DNA of 64,000 nt from Pseudescherichia sp031987975 (GCF_031987975.1 NZ_DALZYX010000005.1:332069-396068), one strand, 5' to 3'; counted from the stretch's first letter, positions 35,973 to 45,211 are shown. Made by a program: numbers and translations. The notes: generated by a model not told the origin, from the sequence alone.

Positions 35973-36896
35973 TTATTCAGCCATCGCCTCGCGCCAGAGC
36001 CTGTTAATGACGCGCTGGGCCAGCACCGCCTGCTCGCCGGAGGTTTCAGGCGCAGTCTGATTTTTCACGCAGGTGATAAAGTGCTGGGCGCAGCCCACGA
36101 AGCCGCGCTGCTCAAGGGTACTCTGCCAGCCGGGAATGGGACGCAGCGAAATGCCGCTGCCCTGCTCTTCCCGCCACTCACGCATGTCGGTCACGTCATA
36201 CAGGCCGCCGTCGGTTACCGCCTGCACCCACTCGCGCTGGCTGCCCGCCCGGCGATGCATGCTGGTGGTGATTTGCAGGGCGTCATGACTAAAGTGATGC
36301 TCGGCGTAGATCATCGCCCCGTCGTCGTTGGTGAGCAGCGTGCCACCGTTGAGCTGTCCTTCGCCGCCTGCCAGCCACAGGGCGGTGTCTACCACGTGGA
36401 GGTAGTCATCCAGCAGCGTGAAGCGCAGATCCTGCGGGCCGACGCTGTCGCTGCGGTGCTTGTCCATGCGCAGCGATGCCCCGTTTGCCAGCCGGGTTTT
36501 CAGATCGCGGTAGAGCGGCGCGAAGCGGCGGTTAAAGCCGACCATCAGGATCAGATTTTTGCGCGCGGCCAGCGCCACCAGCCGCTCGGCGTCGGCAAGA
36601 TCCTCCGCCAGCGGCTTATCGACGCAGACGTGTACCCCCGCGTTCAGCAGCTCGCTCACCACCGCATAGTGCGAGGCGGTAGAGGTGTGGACAAATACCG
36701 CATCGCACTGGGCGGCTAGCTCCGGCAGCGACCCGGCATAGGGCACCCGCCAGCGCTGGCAAATAGCTAACGCTTTCTCCCGCGACGGCGACCAGGCGGC
36801 CTGAAGCGTCCAGTCAGTGGCCGCCCCCAGTACCGGCAGCCAGGCCTTCTGGGCAATGCCGCCCAGCCCTACCACGCCTATACGTAACTGTGTCAT
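35973..36896 (-). CDS. yceM: Gfo/Idh/MocA-family oxidoreductase MviM
   Basis: 307 residues. The N-terminal Rossmann motif is VGLGGIAQKAWLPVL (residues 8-22), the EKP-like motif is CVDKPLAEDLADAERL, and the substrate domain follows. An NAD(P)-dependent dehydrogenase of unknown substrate, formerly called virulence factor MviM. It begins two bases after yceH ends. Confidence 0.93.
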   Translation of the reverse strand: MTQLRIGVVGLGGIAQKAWLPVLGAATDWTLQAAWSPSREKALAICQRWRVPYAGSLPELAAQCDAVFVHTSTASHYAVVSELLNAGVHVCVDKPLAEDLADAERLVALAARKNLILMVGFNRRFAPLYRDLKTRLANGASLRMDKHRSDSVGPQDLRFTLLDDYLHVVDTALWLAGGEGQLNGGTLLTNDDGAMIYAEHHFSHDALQITTSMHRRAGSQREWVQAVTDGGLYDVTDMREWREEQGSGISLRPIPGWQSTLEQRGFVGCAQHFITCVKNQTAPETSGEQAVLAQRVINRLWREAMAE

Positions 36897-36898
36897 GG

Positions 36899-37546
36899 TT
36901 AATCTCCCAGGTGTGCCAGCAGTGAATCGAGACGCTGCTTCAGTTCAGCGACTTCGCTCTCCAGCGCCGTTACTCGCGCAGCAAGATCCTCTGGCTGTGG
37001 CGCTTCGCTCGCTGCGGCTGTTGCCTCCGGAACCGATTCGCCGCTAAACAGGTGCATATAGCGGCTTTCTCGCTTGCCCGGCTCGCGCGGCAGACGGACC
37101 ACAAAGGGACCATCCTCCCGACTTGCCAGCGTTTCTAAGGTCTGTTCAACTTCCGGCACGTCGGCAAACTCATGCATTCTCGCCGCCCGCGTTCGCAGTT
37201 CGCCCGGCGTCTGAGCGCCCCGCAGCAGCAGCGTGGTGATGAGCGCCGTCTCGCCGCTGCTGAGCCTGAGGTTACCAAACTCAGAGTTGCAGAAGCGCTG
37301 CTCATATTTCGTTACCCGGTTGCCAAAGCCGCTGACGTTGCGCAGGTAGTGGCGCTTGACCAGCGTGTCGAGGAGATCCTGTACCTCAGCGTCGTCCAGC
37401 GACATCACGGGCTCACGGTTGGTTTTCTGGTTGCAGGCGCTGACTACCGCATTCAGGGAGAGGGGGTACTGCTCCGGGGTGGTTACCTGCTTCTCCAGCA
37501 GGCAGCCGATAATCCGCGCTTCGGCGGGGCTTAACAGGATTTTCAT
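36899..37546 (-). CDS. yceH: YceH, DUF480 family protein
   Basis: 215 residues of two winged-helix-like DUF480 domains (LSPAEARIIGCLLEKQVTTP, GETALITTLLLRGAQTPGELRTR), followed by a C-terminal heptad coiled coil (AARVTALESEVAELKQRLDSLLAH). Possibly a nucleic-acid-binding protein, but the function is not established. It lies in the rimJ run, 12 bases after rimJ. Confidence 0.92.
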   Translation of the reverse strand: MKILLSPAEARIIGCLLEKQVTTPEQYPLSLNAVVSACNQKTNREPVMSLDDAEVQDLLDTLVKRHYLRNVSGFGNRVTKYEQRFCNSEFGNLRLSSGETALITTLLLRGAQTPGELRTRAARMHEFADVPEVEQTLETLASREDGPFVVRLPREPGKRESRYMHLFSGESVPEATAAASEAPQPEDLAARVTALESEVAELKQRLDSLLAHLGD

Positions 37547-37558
37547 CTTATTATTTCC

Positions 37559-38146
37559 TTAGTTGCGGCCTGCGGTCCATTCCTGCGTTGTCAACGCCGT
37601 CAGCACATGATCGCGCCACTGCCCATCAATCAGCAGATAGGCTTTGGCATAGCCCTCTTTTTCAAAGCCCAGCCGTGCCAGCAGGCCGCCGCTGCGCTGG
37701 TTGTGGGGCATGTAATTAGCCATGATGCGGTGAATATGCTGGGTGCGCTGCATATAGCGGATGGCGGCGGTCAGCGCCTCAAACATCAGCCCCTGCCCCT
37801 GCCACTTCTGCCCGATAGAGTAGCCCAGGTAGCAAGCGTGAAACGAGCCGCGTACCACGTTAGAGAAGTTAGCTACGCCCATGATCTCTTTCTCTTCAGG
37901 ATCGAGCAGCGCAAAGTAGAAGGCACTTCCCTGCTTATGAAATTCGTTAATCATGCTGAGACGCGCCTGCCAGCCGGACGGATAGCAGTGGCTCTCATCA
38001 CGAATGGGTTCCCAGGGTTTTAAAAACTGGCGGTTTTCTGCGTAGTAGTCCGCCAGACGCCATGCATCGCGCTCGTGCACTAAACGCACCACCAGCCGGT
38101 CCGTCGTCAAGCGCGCTTTTGGAACGTTGTTACGATAGCCGAACAT
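37559..38146 (-). CDS. rimJ: Ribosomal protein S5 N-terminal alanine acetyltransferase RimJ
   Basis: 195 residues with a GNAT fold and acetyl-CoA loop (LGYSIGQKWQGQGLMFEALTAAI). It acetylates the N-terminal alanine of S5 and also helps 30S assembly. First gene of the rimJ-yceH-yceM-murJ transcript; divergent from mdtH. Confidence 0.96.
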   Translation of the reverse strand: MFGYRNNVPKARLTTDRLVVRLVHERDAWRLADYYAENRQFLKPWEPIRDESHCYPSGWQARLSMINEFHKQGSAFYFALLDPEEKEIMGVANFSNVVRGSFHACYLGYSIGQKWQGQGLMFEALTAAIRYMQRTQHIHRIMANYMPHNQRSGGLLARLGFEKEGYAKAYLLIDGQWRDHVLTALTTQEWTAGRN

Positions 38147-38338
38147 TAATCACCACTCCTGTCGAAACGTCTTATTACCCCTGCAGATAACTATACCTGT
38201 GGCACGCCACTATTACGATAAAGAGCATCAATCAAAGCGTTGCTTTGATAAAAAAATATCGTCGCCGTAACGGTGGGAAAATGGCCAGTAACAACGCAGA
38301 ATAGCAGGGTAACTATTTTGACATTCCCGGGAGGGGAG

Positions 38339-39547
38339 ATGTCCCGCGTATCGCAGGCCAGGCGCCTGGGTAAATATTTCCTGCTCATCGATAATATGCT
38401 GGTTGTGTTAGGTTTTTTCGTTGTCTTCCCGCTTATATCCATTCGCTTTGTTGATCAGCTTGGCTGGGCCGCCTTAATGGTGGGTATTGCCCTCGGCCTG
38501 CGGCAGCTTATCCAGCAGGGGCTGGGGATCTTCGGTGGCGCTATCGCGGATCGCTTCGGTGCCAAGCCGATGATCGTCACCGGCATGCTGATGCGAGCCG
38601 CCGGTTTCGCCACCATGGCGGTGGCGCAGGAGCCATGGCTGCTCTGGAGCTCGTGTATCCTCTCGGGCCTCGGCGGCACCCTGTTTGATCCGCCGCGTTC
38701 GGCGCTGGTGGTCAAGCTGATCCGCCCTCATCTGCGCGGACGCTTCTTCTCGCTGCTGATGATGCAGGACAGCGCCGGGGCGGTGATCGGCGCTCTGCTC
38801 GGCAGCTGGCTATTGCAGTATGATTTCCGCCTGGTGTGCGCCACCGGGGCGGTGATATTTGTCCTCTGCGCCGCTTTCAACGCCTGGCTGCTGCCGGCCT
38901 GGAAACTCTCAACGGTAAAAACACCGGTGCGGGAGGGGCTAAATCGCGTAATGCGCGATAAACGCTTCGTGACCTACGTGCTGACCCTAACCGGCTACTA
39001 CATGCTGGCGGTGCAGGTGATGCTGATGCTGCCGATCATGGTTAACGACATTGCTGGCTCTCCGGCGGCGGTGAAGTGGATGTATGCCATTGAAGCGAGC
39101 CTGTCGCTGACGCTTCTCTACCCGCTTGCCCGCTGGAGCGAAAAACGCTTTCGCCTTGAGCAGCGCCTGATGGCTGGCCTGCTGTTTATGGCCCTCAGCC
39201 TGCTGCCGATTGGCATGGTCAGCTCGCTACAGCAGCTCTTTACATTAATTTGCACGTTCTACATCGGCTCGATTATTGCCGAACCGGCGCGCGAAACCCT
39301 GAGCGCCGAACTGGCGGATGCCCGGGCACGGGGCAGCTATATGGGCTTTAGCCGCCTCGGTCTCGCCTTCGGCGGTTTCCTTGGCTACGCGGGGGGTGGC
39401 TGGCTATTCGACGCCGGGAAAGCGTTCAGCCAGCCCGAGCTACCGTGGATGATGCTGTCGGCTATTGGCCTTGTCACTCTCTTTGCACTCTGGTGGCAGT
39501 TCAGCCCCAGAGATACCCAGACAGGCGTGCTCGAACCCGAGGCCTGA
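38339..39547 (+). CDS. mdtH: Multidrug efflux MFS transporter MdtH
   Basis: 402 residues from the ATG at 38339 (MSRVSQARRLGKYFLLIDN), the E. coli start and length. GGGAGGGGAG lies directly before it. Twelve membrane helices are predicted, with the MFS motif GGAIADRFGAKPM. In E. coli overproduction gives fluoroquinolone tolerance. Confidence 0.95.
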   Translation: MSRVSQARRLGKYFLLIDNMLVVLGFFVVFPLISIRFVDQLGWAALMVGIALGLRQLIQQGLGIFGGAIADRFGAKPMIVTGMLMRAAGFATMAVAQEPWLLWSSCILSGLGGTLFDPPRSALVVKLIRPHLRGRFFSLLMMQDSAGAVIGALLGSWLLQYDFRLVCATGAVIFVLCAAFNAWLLPAWKLSTVKTPVREGLNRVMRDKRFVTYVLTLTGYYMLAVQVMLMLPIMVNDIAGSPAAVKWMYAIEASLSLTLLYPLARWSEKRFRLEQRLMAGLLFMALSLLPIGMVSSLQQLFTLICTFYIGSIIAEPARETLSAELADARARGSYMGFSRLGLAFGGFLGYAGGGWLFDAGKAFSQPELPWMMLSAIGLVTLFALWWQFSPRDTQTGVLEPEA

Positions 39548-39612
39548 TTTGAAAGGCGCTTTTTTCTCTTCCATACTGATGGTTACGGACAACCATCACC
39601 TGGAGGGGAAAC

Positions 39613-40260
39613 GTGAAGCTCTATATTTACGATCACTGCCCGTACTGCCTTAAAGCCCGCATGATCTTCGGCCTGAAGAATCTGCCCGTAGAACTTAACG
39701 TATTGCTTAGCGATGATGAAGCCACGCCCACCCGCATGATTGGCCAGAAGATGGCGCCGATCCTGCAAAAAGATGACAGCCGCTACATGGCCGAGAGCCT
39801 GGACATCGTGAAGTATGTTGACCAGCTCGACGGCGAACCGCTGCTGACCGGCGCACGTAAGCCCGCCATTGAGACGTGGCTGCGTAAAGTTAACGAGTAT
39901 ACCAACCGCCTGCTGCTCCCCCGCTTTGCTAAAGCGCCATTTGATGAGTTTGCTACCCCTGAAGCGCGGGCTTATTTTACCAATAAGAAAGAGGCTGCTA
40001 TCGGTGACTTTAGCGAGCATCTTGCCCATACCCCAGGACTAGTTAAAAAAATCAGTGACGATCTGCGCGATTTGGATAAGCACATTGTTCAGCCCAACGC
40101 GGTTAACGGTGAACTCTCCGAGGATGATATCCACCTCTTCCCACTGCTGCGTAACCTGACCATCGTGCCCGGTATCGTTTGGCCAACGCGCGTCGCCGAC
40201 TATCGCGACAATATGGCCAAGCAGACGCAAATTAACCTCCTGTCATCTATCGCTATTTAA
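39613..40260 (+). CDS. grxB: Glutaredoxin 2
   Basis: 215 residues. The N-terminal thioredoxin fold has the CPYC active site (residues 9-12); the rest is an all-helical GST-like domain, as is specific to Grx2. It reduces protein and glutathione mixed disulfides in the cytosol, using glutathione. Confidence 0.98.
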   Translation: MKLYIYDHCPYCLKARMIFGLKNLPVELNVLLSDDEATPTRMIGQKMAPILQKDDSRYMAESLDIVKYVDQLDGEPLLTGARKPAIETWLRKVNEYTNRLLLPRFAKAPFDEFATPEARAYFTNKKEAAIGDFSEHLAHTPGLVKKISDDLRDLDKHIVQPNAVNGELSEDDIHLFPLLRNLTIVPGIVWPTRVADYRDNMAKQTQINLLSSIAI

Positions 40261-40386
40261 CCTCAGGTCTGGCGGAAGCGCAGGTTTCCGCCACCGCTTT
40301 CAGCCTTTTCTGCTATTGCGTCTCCTGCTGGCACGCCAGACTGCTTTGTGTCACGATGGCACAATGGATGGCTTTTGAGGGATCCC

Positions 40387-40947
40387 ATGAAGAAGATTTT
40401 ATTTGCCGCCGCCCTTGTCGCAGGCGGCCTGCTGGCGGGCTGCAACCAGCTCACCCAGTACACCGTCAGCGAGCAAGAGATCAACCAGGCGCTGCAAAAA
40501 CATAATAACTTCTCCCGCGACATTGGTTTGCCGGGGGTAGCGGATGCGCATATTGTGCTAAATAACCTGGTCAGCGCCATTGGCCGTGAGGAGCCGGACA
40601 AGGTTACCCTCTCCGGGGACGCCGGGCTGGATCTTAACTCGCTGTTTGGCAGCCAGCAGGCTACCGTCAAGCTAAAGCTCAAGGCGCTGCCGGTCTTCAA
40701 TAAAGAGCAAGGGGCCATCTTTCTTCAGCAGATGGAGGTGGTAGACGCCTCGGTAATGCCGCAGAAAATGCAGCCGGTCGTACAGACCCTACTCCCCTAT
40801 CTGAACCAGGCGCTGCAAAAATACTTTAATCAGCAGCCAGCCTACGTACTGAGCGAAGACAGCAGCAAAGGTGAAGCGCTGGCAAAAAAATATGCCAAAG
40901 GGCTAGAGATCAAAGCAGGCGAAATTGTTATTCCGTTTGTTAACTGA
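40387..40947 (+). CDS. yceB: Lipoprotein YceB (DUF1439)
   Basis: 186 residues from the ATG at 40387. Signal peptide with lipobox LLAGC (Cys19 or so), then a DUF1439 domain, a tubular lipid-binding fold. An outer-membrane lipoprotein of unknown role. GAGGGATCCC lies upstream of the start. Confidence 0.93.
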   Translation: MKKILFAAALVAGGLLAGCNQLTQYTVSEQEINQALQKHNNFSRDIGLPGVADAHIVLNNLVSAIGREEPDKVTLSGDAGLDLNSLFGSQQATVKLKLKALPVFNKEQGAIFLQQMEVVDASVMPQKMQPVVQTLLPYLNQALQKYFNQQPAYVLSEDSSKGEALAKKYAKGLEIKAGEIVIPFVN

Positions 40948-41002
40948 CATGGCGGGCGCAGCGCGCGCCCAATTTTGTTATCCTCGCAGGAAAAGAGTGC
41001 AA

Positions 41003-41073
41003 ACGAAAACGTTTACGCATATCCTTAGTGCCCGGCATAAAACCAGCCATAACTGATTTCACCTCAGCCGGAG
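41003..41073 (+). promoter_or_regulatory. pyrC promoter, PurR box and start-switching leader
   Basis: ACGAAAACGTTTACGC (41003-41018) fits a PurR operator. TATCCT (41020-41025) is the -10 box, and the start falls in CCCGG (41031-41035). CCGGC (41032-41036) can pair with GCCGG (41067-41071), which contains the ribosome-binding GGAG. This is the E. coli pyrC layout: starts at C make a leader that hides the ribosome site, starts at G do not. Confidence 0.82.
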
Positions 41074-41080
41074 CACTTTC

Positions 41081-42127
41081 ATGACAGCACAACCCCAGGT
41101 TTTAAAAATTCGCCGCCCTGACGACTGGCACGTACATCTGCGCGACGGCGATATGTTAAAGACTGTCGTGCCCAACACCAGTGAAACCTATGGCCGCGCT
41201 ATTGTGATGCCAAACCTGGCACCGCCGGTGACTACCGTTGATGCCGCTATCGCCTATCGCCAGCGTATTCTGGCTGCTGTTCCTGCCGGCCACGACTTCA
41301 CCCCGCTGATGACCTGCTATCTTACCGACTCGCTGGATCCCAACGAGGTCGAGCGCGGCTTTAAAGAGGGCGTGTTCACCGCTGCCAAACTCTATCCGGC
41401 TAACGCTACCACCAACTCCAGCCACGGGGTCACCAGCATTGACGCTATTATGCCGGTGCTTGAGCGCATGCAGACCCTGGGCATGCCGCTGCTGGTACAT
41501 GGCGAAGTGACCCACGCTGAGATCGATATTTTCGATCGCGAGGCACGCTTTATTGAAACGGTAATGGAGCCGCTGCGCCAGCGCCTGCCGGAGCTAAAAG
41601 TGGTGTTTGAGCACATCACGACTAAAGATGCAGCCGACTATGTGCGCGAGGGCAACGAGCGGCTGGCGGCCACCATTACCCCGCAGCATCTGATGTTCAA
41701 CCGTAACCATATGCTGGTGGGCGGCGTGCGCCCTCACCTCTACTGCCTGCCGATCCTAAAGCGTAACATCCATCAGCAGGCGCTGCGCGAGCTGGTGGCC
41801 AGCGGCTTCGAGCGTGCCTTCCTCGGCACCGACTCCGCCCCACATACCCGCCTGCGTAAAGAGAGCAGCTGCGGCTGCGCAGGCTGTTTTAACGCCCCGA
41901 CGGCGTTAGCCAGCTACGCCACCGTCTTTGAAGAGATGCACGCCCTGCAACACTTTGAAGCCTTCTGCTCACTTAACGGCCCGCGCTTCTATGGTCTGCC
42001 GGTCAACGAGGGTTACGTTGAGCTAGTGCGGGAAGAGGAGCAGGTGCCGGAAAGCATCGCCCTGAGCGATGACACCCTGATCCCTTTCCTGGCAGGTGAG
42101 CGCGTTAACTGGCGGATCCGCCGCTAA
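41081..42127 (+). CDS. pyrC: Dihydroorotase
   Basis: 348 residues, the E. coli length. It cyclises carbamoyl aspartate to dihydroorotate in pyrimidine synthesis. The zinc ligands are visible: HVHLRDGD (residues 16-23), the carboxylated Lys in AAKLYPAN (about 103), His in HGEVTHAE (about 140), His in VFEHITTK (about 178), and the catalytic Asp in GTDSAPHT (about 251). Confidence 0.98.
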   Translation: MTAQPQVLKIRRPDDWHVHLRDGDMLKTVVPNTSETYGRAIVMPNLAPPVTTVDAAIAYRQRILAAVPAGHDFTPLMTCYLTDSLDPNEVERGFKEGVFTAAKLYPANATTNSSHGVTSIDAIMPVLERMQTLGMPLLVHGEVTHAEIDIFDREARFIETVMEPLRQRLPELKVVFEHITTKDAADYVREGNERLAATITPQHLMFNRNHMLVGGVRPHLYCLPILKRNIHQQALRELVASGFERAFLGTDSAPHTRLRKESSCGCAGCFNAPTALASYATVFEEMHALQHFEAFCSLNGPRFYGLPVNEGYVELVREEEQVPESIALSDDTLIPFLAGERVNWRIRR

Positions 42128-42163
42128 AAAATAGTCTGCCCCCTGTTGTAAGTTTGCTGTCTA

Positions 42164-42183
42164 TACTGTATAAAAACACAGTA
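42164..42183 (+). promoter_or_regulatory. LexA (SOS) box of dinI
   Basis: TACTGTATAAAAACACAGTA, with both CTGT and ACAG half-sites at the consensus spacing, 20 bases before the dinI ATG. It shows SOS control of dinI. Confidence 0.95.
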
Positions 42184-42202
42184 CATCATTCAGGGGGCAA
42201 TC

Positions 42203-42448
42203 ATGCGTATCGAAGTGACCATCGCTAAAACAACACCCTTACCGCCGGGCGCGATTGACGCGCTGGCAAGCGAACTCTCCCGCCGTCTGCAGAGCGACTA
42301 TCCCGATACCGAAGGCAAGGTGACCGTCCGCTATGCAGCCGCCAACAATCTGTCTGTTCTCGGCGGTGCTAAAGGGGATAAAGAACGCGTTAGCGAGATC
42401 CTTCAGCAAACCTGGGAGAGCGCTGACGACTGGTTTACGCAGGATTAA
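42203..42448 (+). CDS. dinI: DNA damage-inducible protein DinI
   Basis: 81 residues. It binds RecA filaments and modulates UmuD and LexA cleavage. The C-terminal acidic helix (VSEILQQTWESADDWF) mimics DNA and binds RecA. The SOS box lies directly upstream and a terminator downstream. Confidence 0.97.
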   Translation: MRIEVTIAKTTPLPPGAIDALASELSRRLQSDYPDTEGKVTVRYAAANNLSVLGGAKGDKERVSEILQQTWESADDWFTQD

Positions 42449-42472
42449 TGGTTGTTTCCCTATTGTGCTTTT

Positions 42473-42496
42473 GCCGGGTCGCCCCGGCTTTTTTTC
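42473..42496 (+). terminator. Intrinsic terminator of dinI
   Basis: GCCGGG (42473-42478), loop TCGC, CCCGGC (42483-42488), then a T-rich run. Confidence 0.88.
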
Positions 42497-42716
42497 ACTT
42501 TTAGGCATTATTCTGATGGTGCCGCTTATCTCCGTAATAAATAAGCTGTAATTTGGCGTTTTCTTGTTCAAAAAATTCTAAGAAAGTTCAGAAAAACTGA
42601 CCCCTGTTTTTTTATTAGCGCAATCTGCTTAATTATTGATATACTTAAGTTGCTTCAATAAACACGCATTGAACCTCAAGAGTCGTTGTCTTTAAACACG
42701 CATTTAGGGGGTTAAA

Positions 42717-42971
42717 ATGGTAAAAAATAATGAAGTCATTCAAACCCATCCGCTTGTAGGGTGGGACATCAGCACCGTGGACAGCTACGATGCGCTGATG
42801 CTGCGCTTGCACTACCAGACCCCAAATCATGCCGACCATGACGACACGGAGGTCGGACAGACTCTGTGGTTAACGACCGACGTTGCTCGTCAATTTATAT
42901 CGATTTTAGAAGCCGGCATTGCCAAGATTGAATCTGGCGACTACCAGGAAAACGAGTACAAGCGGCATTAA
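42717..42971 (+). CDS. bssS: Biofilm regulator BssS
   Basis: 84 residues (MVKNNEVIQTHPLVGWDIST), the E. coli length. In E. coli BssS affects biofilm formation and indole/AI-2 signalling; the molecular mechanism is not known. It has a long leader and its own terminator, so it is probably monocistronic. Confidence 0.95.
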   Translation: MVKNNEVIQTHPLVGWDISTVDSYDALMLRLHYQTPNHADHDDTEVGQTLWLTTDVARQFISILEAGIAKIESGDYQENEYKRH

Positions 42972-42994
42972 TGAATGCTCATTTTTCAACCACC

Positions 42995-43022
42995 AGGCAC
43001 CCTTAGGGTGCCTTATTTATTT
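42995..43022 (+). terminator. Intrinsic terminator of bssS
   Basis: AGGCACCC (42995-43002), loop TTA, GGGTGCCT (43006-43013), then TATTTATTTG. Confidence 0.82.
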
Positions 43023-43086
43023 GTGGCTTGTATAACGTCGACGGGTTAATTACTCTCCTGAGCACAGTTTTTGCCAGGAGAGCCTT

Positions 43087-44208
43087 ATGAAATACGATCT
43101 CATTATTATCGGCAGCGGTTCAGTCGGCGCGGCGGCGGGCTATTATGCCACCCGAGCGGGGCTAAAGGTGCTGATGACCGATGCCCATATGCCGCCCCAC
43201 CAGCAGGGTAGCCACCATGGCGATACGCGGCTGATCCGCCACGCCTACGGCGAGGGCGAGAAGTATGTCCCGCTAGTGCTTAGAGCGCAGGCGCTATGGG
43301 AGCAGCTGGCAGCGGAGAGCGGTGAAGAGGTGTTTATCCGCAGCGGCGTGGTTAATCTTGGTCCCGCTAACTCTGATTTTTTGCGCAACGTTGCGCAGAG
43401 CGCTAAGCAGTTTAACCTTAACGTTGAGCAGCTCGACGCCACGGCGCTAATGGCCCGCTGGCCTGAATTTCGCGTGCCTGATGACTATATCGCCCTGTTT
43501 GAGGCTAACTCTGGCGTGTTGAAAAGCGAACTGGCGATAAAAACCTGGATCCGTCTCGCCCGGGAGGCTGGCTGCGCGCAGTTGTTTAATTGTCCGGTAA
43601 CGGCCATCCATCACCATGATGATGGCGTGACCATTGAGACGGCCGACGGTGAGTATCGGGGCGCGAAGCTGCTGGTGAGCGCCGGAACCTGGGTGAAGCA
43701 GCTACTCTCCTCTTTACCTGTTCAGCCTGTACGTAAGGTGTTTGCCTGGTATCAGGCCGATGGCCGCTACAGTCGCAAAAACAACTTCCCGGCCTTTACC
43801 GGTGAGCTGGCTAACGGCGACCAATACTACGGTTTCCCGGCGGAAGATGATGCGCTTAAAATCGGCAGGCATAACGGTGGACAACCTATCAGCAGCGAGG
43901 ATGAGCGCCTGCCATTTGGCCGCGTCGCTACCGATGGCTCTGAATGTTTCCCCTTCCTGCGTCAGTGCCTTCCCGGCATCGGCGGCTGTCTCTATGGCGC
44001 GGCCTGCACTTACGATAACTCGCCGGATGAGGACTTTATCATCGATACGCTGCCGGATAACGCCAGTACGCTGGTGGTTACCGGACTGAGCGGGCACGGC
44101 TTTAAATTTGCCTCCGTGCTGGGTGAAATTGCAGCCGACTTTGCGGCGGGTAAAACGTCAACGTTTGATTTAACCCCGTTTTCGCTACGGCGTTTCATGG
44201 CAGGATAA
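43087..44208 (+). CDS. solA: N-methyl-L-tryptophan oxidase
   Basis: 373 residues, a sarcosine-oxidase-like flavoprotein. The FAD-binding motif is IIGSGSVGAAAGYYATRAG (residues 6-24). The cysteine in LYGAACTYDNSPDED is the residue that carries covalently bound FAD in this family. It oxidises N-methyl amino acids, giving formaldehyde and hydrogen peroxide. Confidence 0.95.
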   Translation: MKYDLIIIGSGSVGAAAGYYATRAGLKVLMTDAHMPPHQQGSHHGDTRLIRHAYGEGEKYVPLVLRAQALWEQLAAESGEEVFIRSGVVNLGPANSDFLRNVAQSAKQFNLNVEQLDATALMARWPEFRVPDDYIALFEANSGVLKSELAIKTWIRLAREAGCAQLFNCPVTAIHHHDDGVTIETADGEYRGAKLLVSAGTWVKQLLSSLPVQPVRKVFAWYQADGRYSRKNNFPAFTGELANGDQYYGFPAEDDALKIGRHNGGQPISSEDERLPFGRVATDGSECFPFLRQCLPGIGGCLYGAACTYDNSPDEDFIIDTLPDNASTLVVTGLSGHGFKFASVLGEIAADFAAGKTSTFDLTPFSLRRFMAG

Positions 44209-44210
44209 GA

Positions 44211-44231
44211 AAAAGGCCCCTTGCGGGCCTG
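44211..44231 (+). terminator. Weak hairpin after solA
   Basis: GGCCC, loop CTTGC, GGGCC followed by TGTT, three bases after the solA stop. A short stem with little T run, so low confidence. Confidence 0.4.
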
Positions 44232-44258
44232 TTCATGCTTATTGTCCATGGAGAGAAC

Positions 44259-44375
44259 ATGCGCTGGCTATTTACCTGGTTAACTGAAAACGTCCGTGAA
44301 CATTTGATGGCCTATATTGTCTTCTGGTCGCTGCTGGCGTTAATTGATTTTATTTATATAATTTATGCCGGATAA
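44259..44375 (+). CDS. yceO: Small membrane protein YceO
   Basis: 38 residues from the ATG at 44259, which has GGAGAG directly upstream; an in-frame ATG at 44235 would give 46 residues, the length of E. coli YceO. The sequence NVREHLMAYIVFWSLLALID matches the second half of E. coli YceO and forms one membrane helix. The role is unknown. It lies between solA and yceJ as in E. coli. Confidence 0.8.
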   Translation: MRWLFTWLTENVREHLMAYIVFWSLLALIDFIYIIYAG

Positions 44376-44643
44376 GTTATATTGACAAAAGTTGACACTA
44401 CTTTAATCAAACTTCATTTAAAGCAGTTTTTTTGAATGATAGTAAGCAGGCTAATTTGCCCACAACAGCAGTGACATAGCATAGCCTGTGGAATTAAGAC
44501 GAAATCATTGACAATCCTAAGTCAAATCAATGCAAATAAATTGAATAAAATAAAATAGCGCTCTATTTTGTTATTTTTAAGTTGCATTAATATTTTTTGC
44601 AGGCCATTTTAAGTTAACTTTATATTTGAGTATGGTTAACTTT
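44376..44643 (+). promoter_or_regulatory. AT-rich region upstream of yceJ-yceI
   Basis: A 268-base AT-rich stretch without a gene. It should hold the yceJI promoter; TTGACAAAAGTTGACA (44382-44397) offers -35-like boxes, but no clear -10 was assigned. Confidence 0.4.
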
Positions 44644-45210
44644 ATGCAACTGCGTAATTCTGCTCGCCGCTATGGCGCGGTCTCTATTGCGTTACACTGG
44701 CTGATTGCGGTGGTGGTTTATGGCATGTTTGCCCTTGGCCTATGGATGGTGACTCTCAGCTACTATGACGGCTGGTATCATCAGGCTCCGGAGCTGCATA
44801 AAAGCATTGGCGTGCTGCTGATGATGGGCCTGGTGGTACGCCTGATCTGGCGTCATTTCTCACCGCCACCCAGGGCACTGGCCTCCTACTCACGCCTTAC
44901 CCATGTCGCCGCCATTGGCGCGCATATCACCCTTTACGCCCTGCTGTTTGCCATTGTCATCAGCGGGTATCTGATCTCTACCGCCGACGGTAAGCCCATC
45001 AGCGTTTTTGGCCTGTTTGAGATCCCGGCGACGCTGGCCGACGCGGGCGCGCAGGCCGATCTGGCGGGCACCCTACATCTGTGGCTGGCATGGAGCGTGG
45101 TTATTCTCTCGGTCCTGCACGCTCTGGCAGCCCTTAAACACCATTTTATTGATAAAGACGACACCCTCAAACGAATGCTGGGTAAATCGTCCCCTGACTC
45201 TGGAGCATAA
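44644..45210 (+). CDS. yceJ: Cytochrome b561-family protein YceJ
   Basis: 188 residues from the ATG at 44644 (MQLRNSARRYGAVSIALHWL), aligned to the E. coli start; ATG 44632 and TTG 44626 are alternatives, and no strong ribosome site separates them. Four membrane helices are predicted, with heme-ligand histidines in ALHWLIA, PELHKSIG, GTLHLWLAW and LKHHFID. It is a di-heme b-type cytochrome, presumably passing electrons from the quinone pool. It precedes yceI by one base, so the pair is an operon. Confidence 0.92.
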   Translation: MQLRNSARRYGAVSIALHWLIAVVVYGMFALGLWMVTLSYYDGWYHQAPELHKSIGVLLMMGLVVRLIWRHFSPPPRALASYSRLTHVAAIGAHITLYALLFAIVISGYLISTADGKPISVFGLFEIPATLADAGAQADLAGTLHLWLAWSVVILSVLHALAALKHHFIDKDDTLKRMLGKSSPDSGA

Positions 45211-45211
45211 G

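Noticed and set aside
40270..40293. Inverted repeat TGGCGGAA / TTCCGCCA after grxB
   Set aside because: The stem is good, but no T run follows on either strand, so it is not called a terminator; it is too short to be a mobile-element end.
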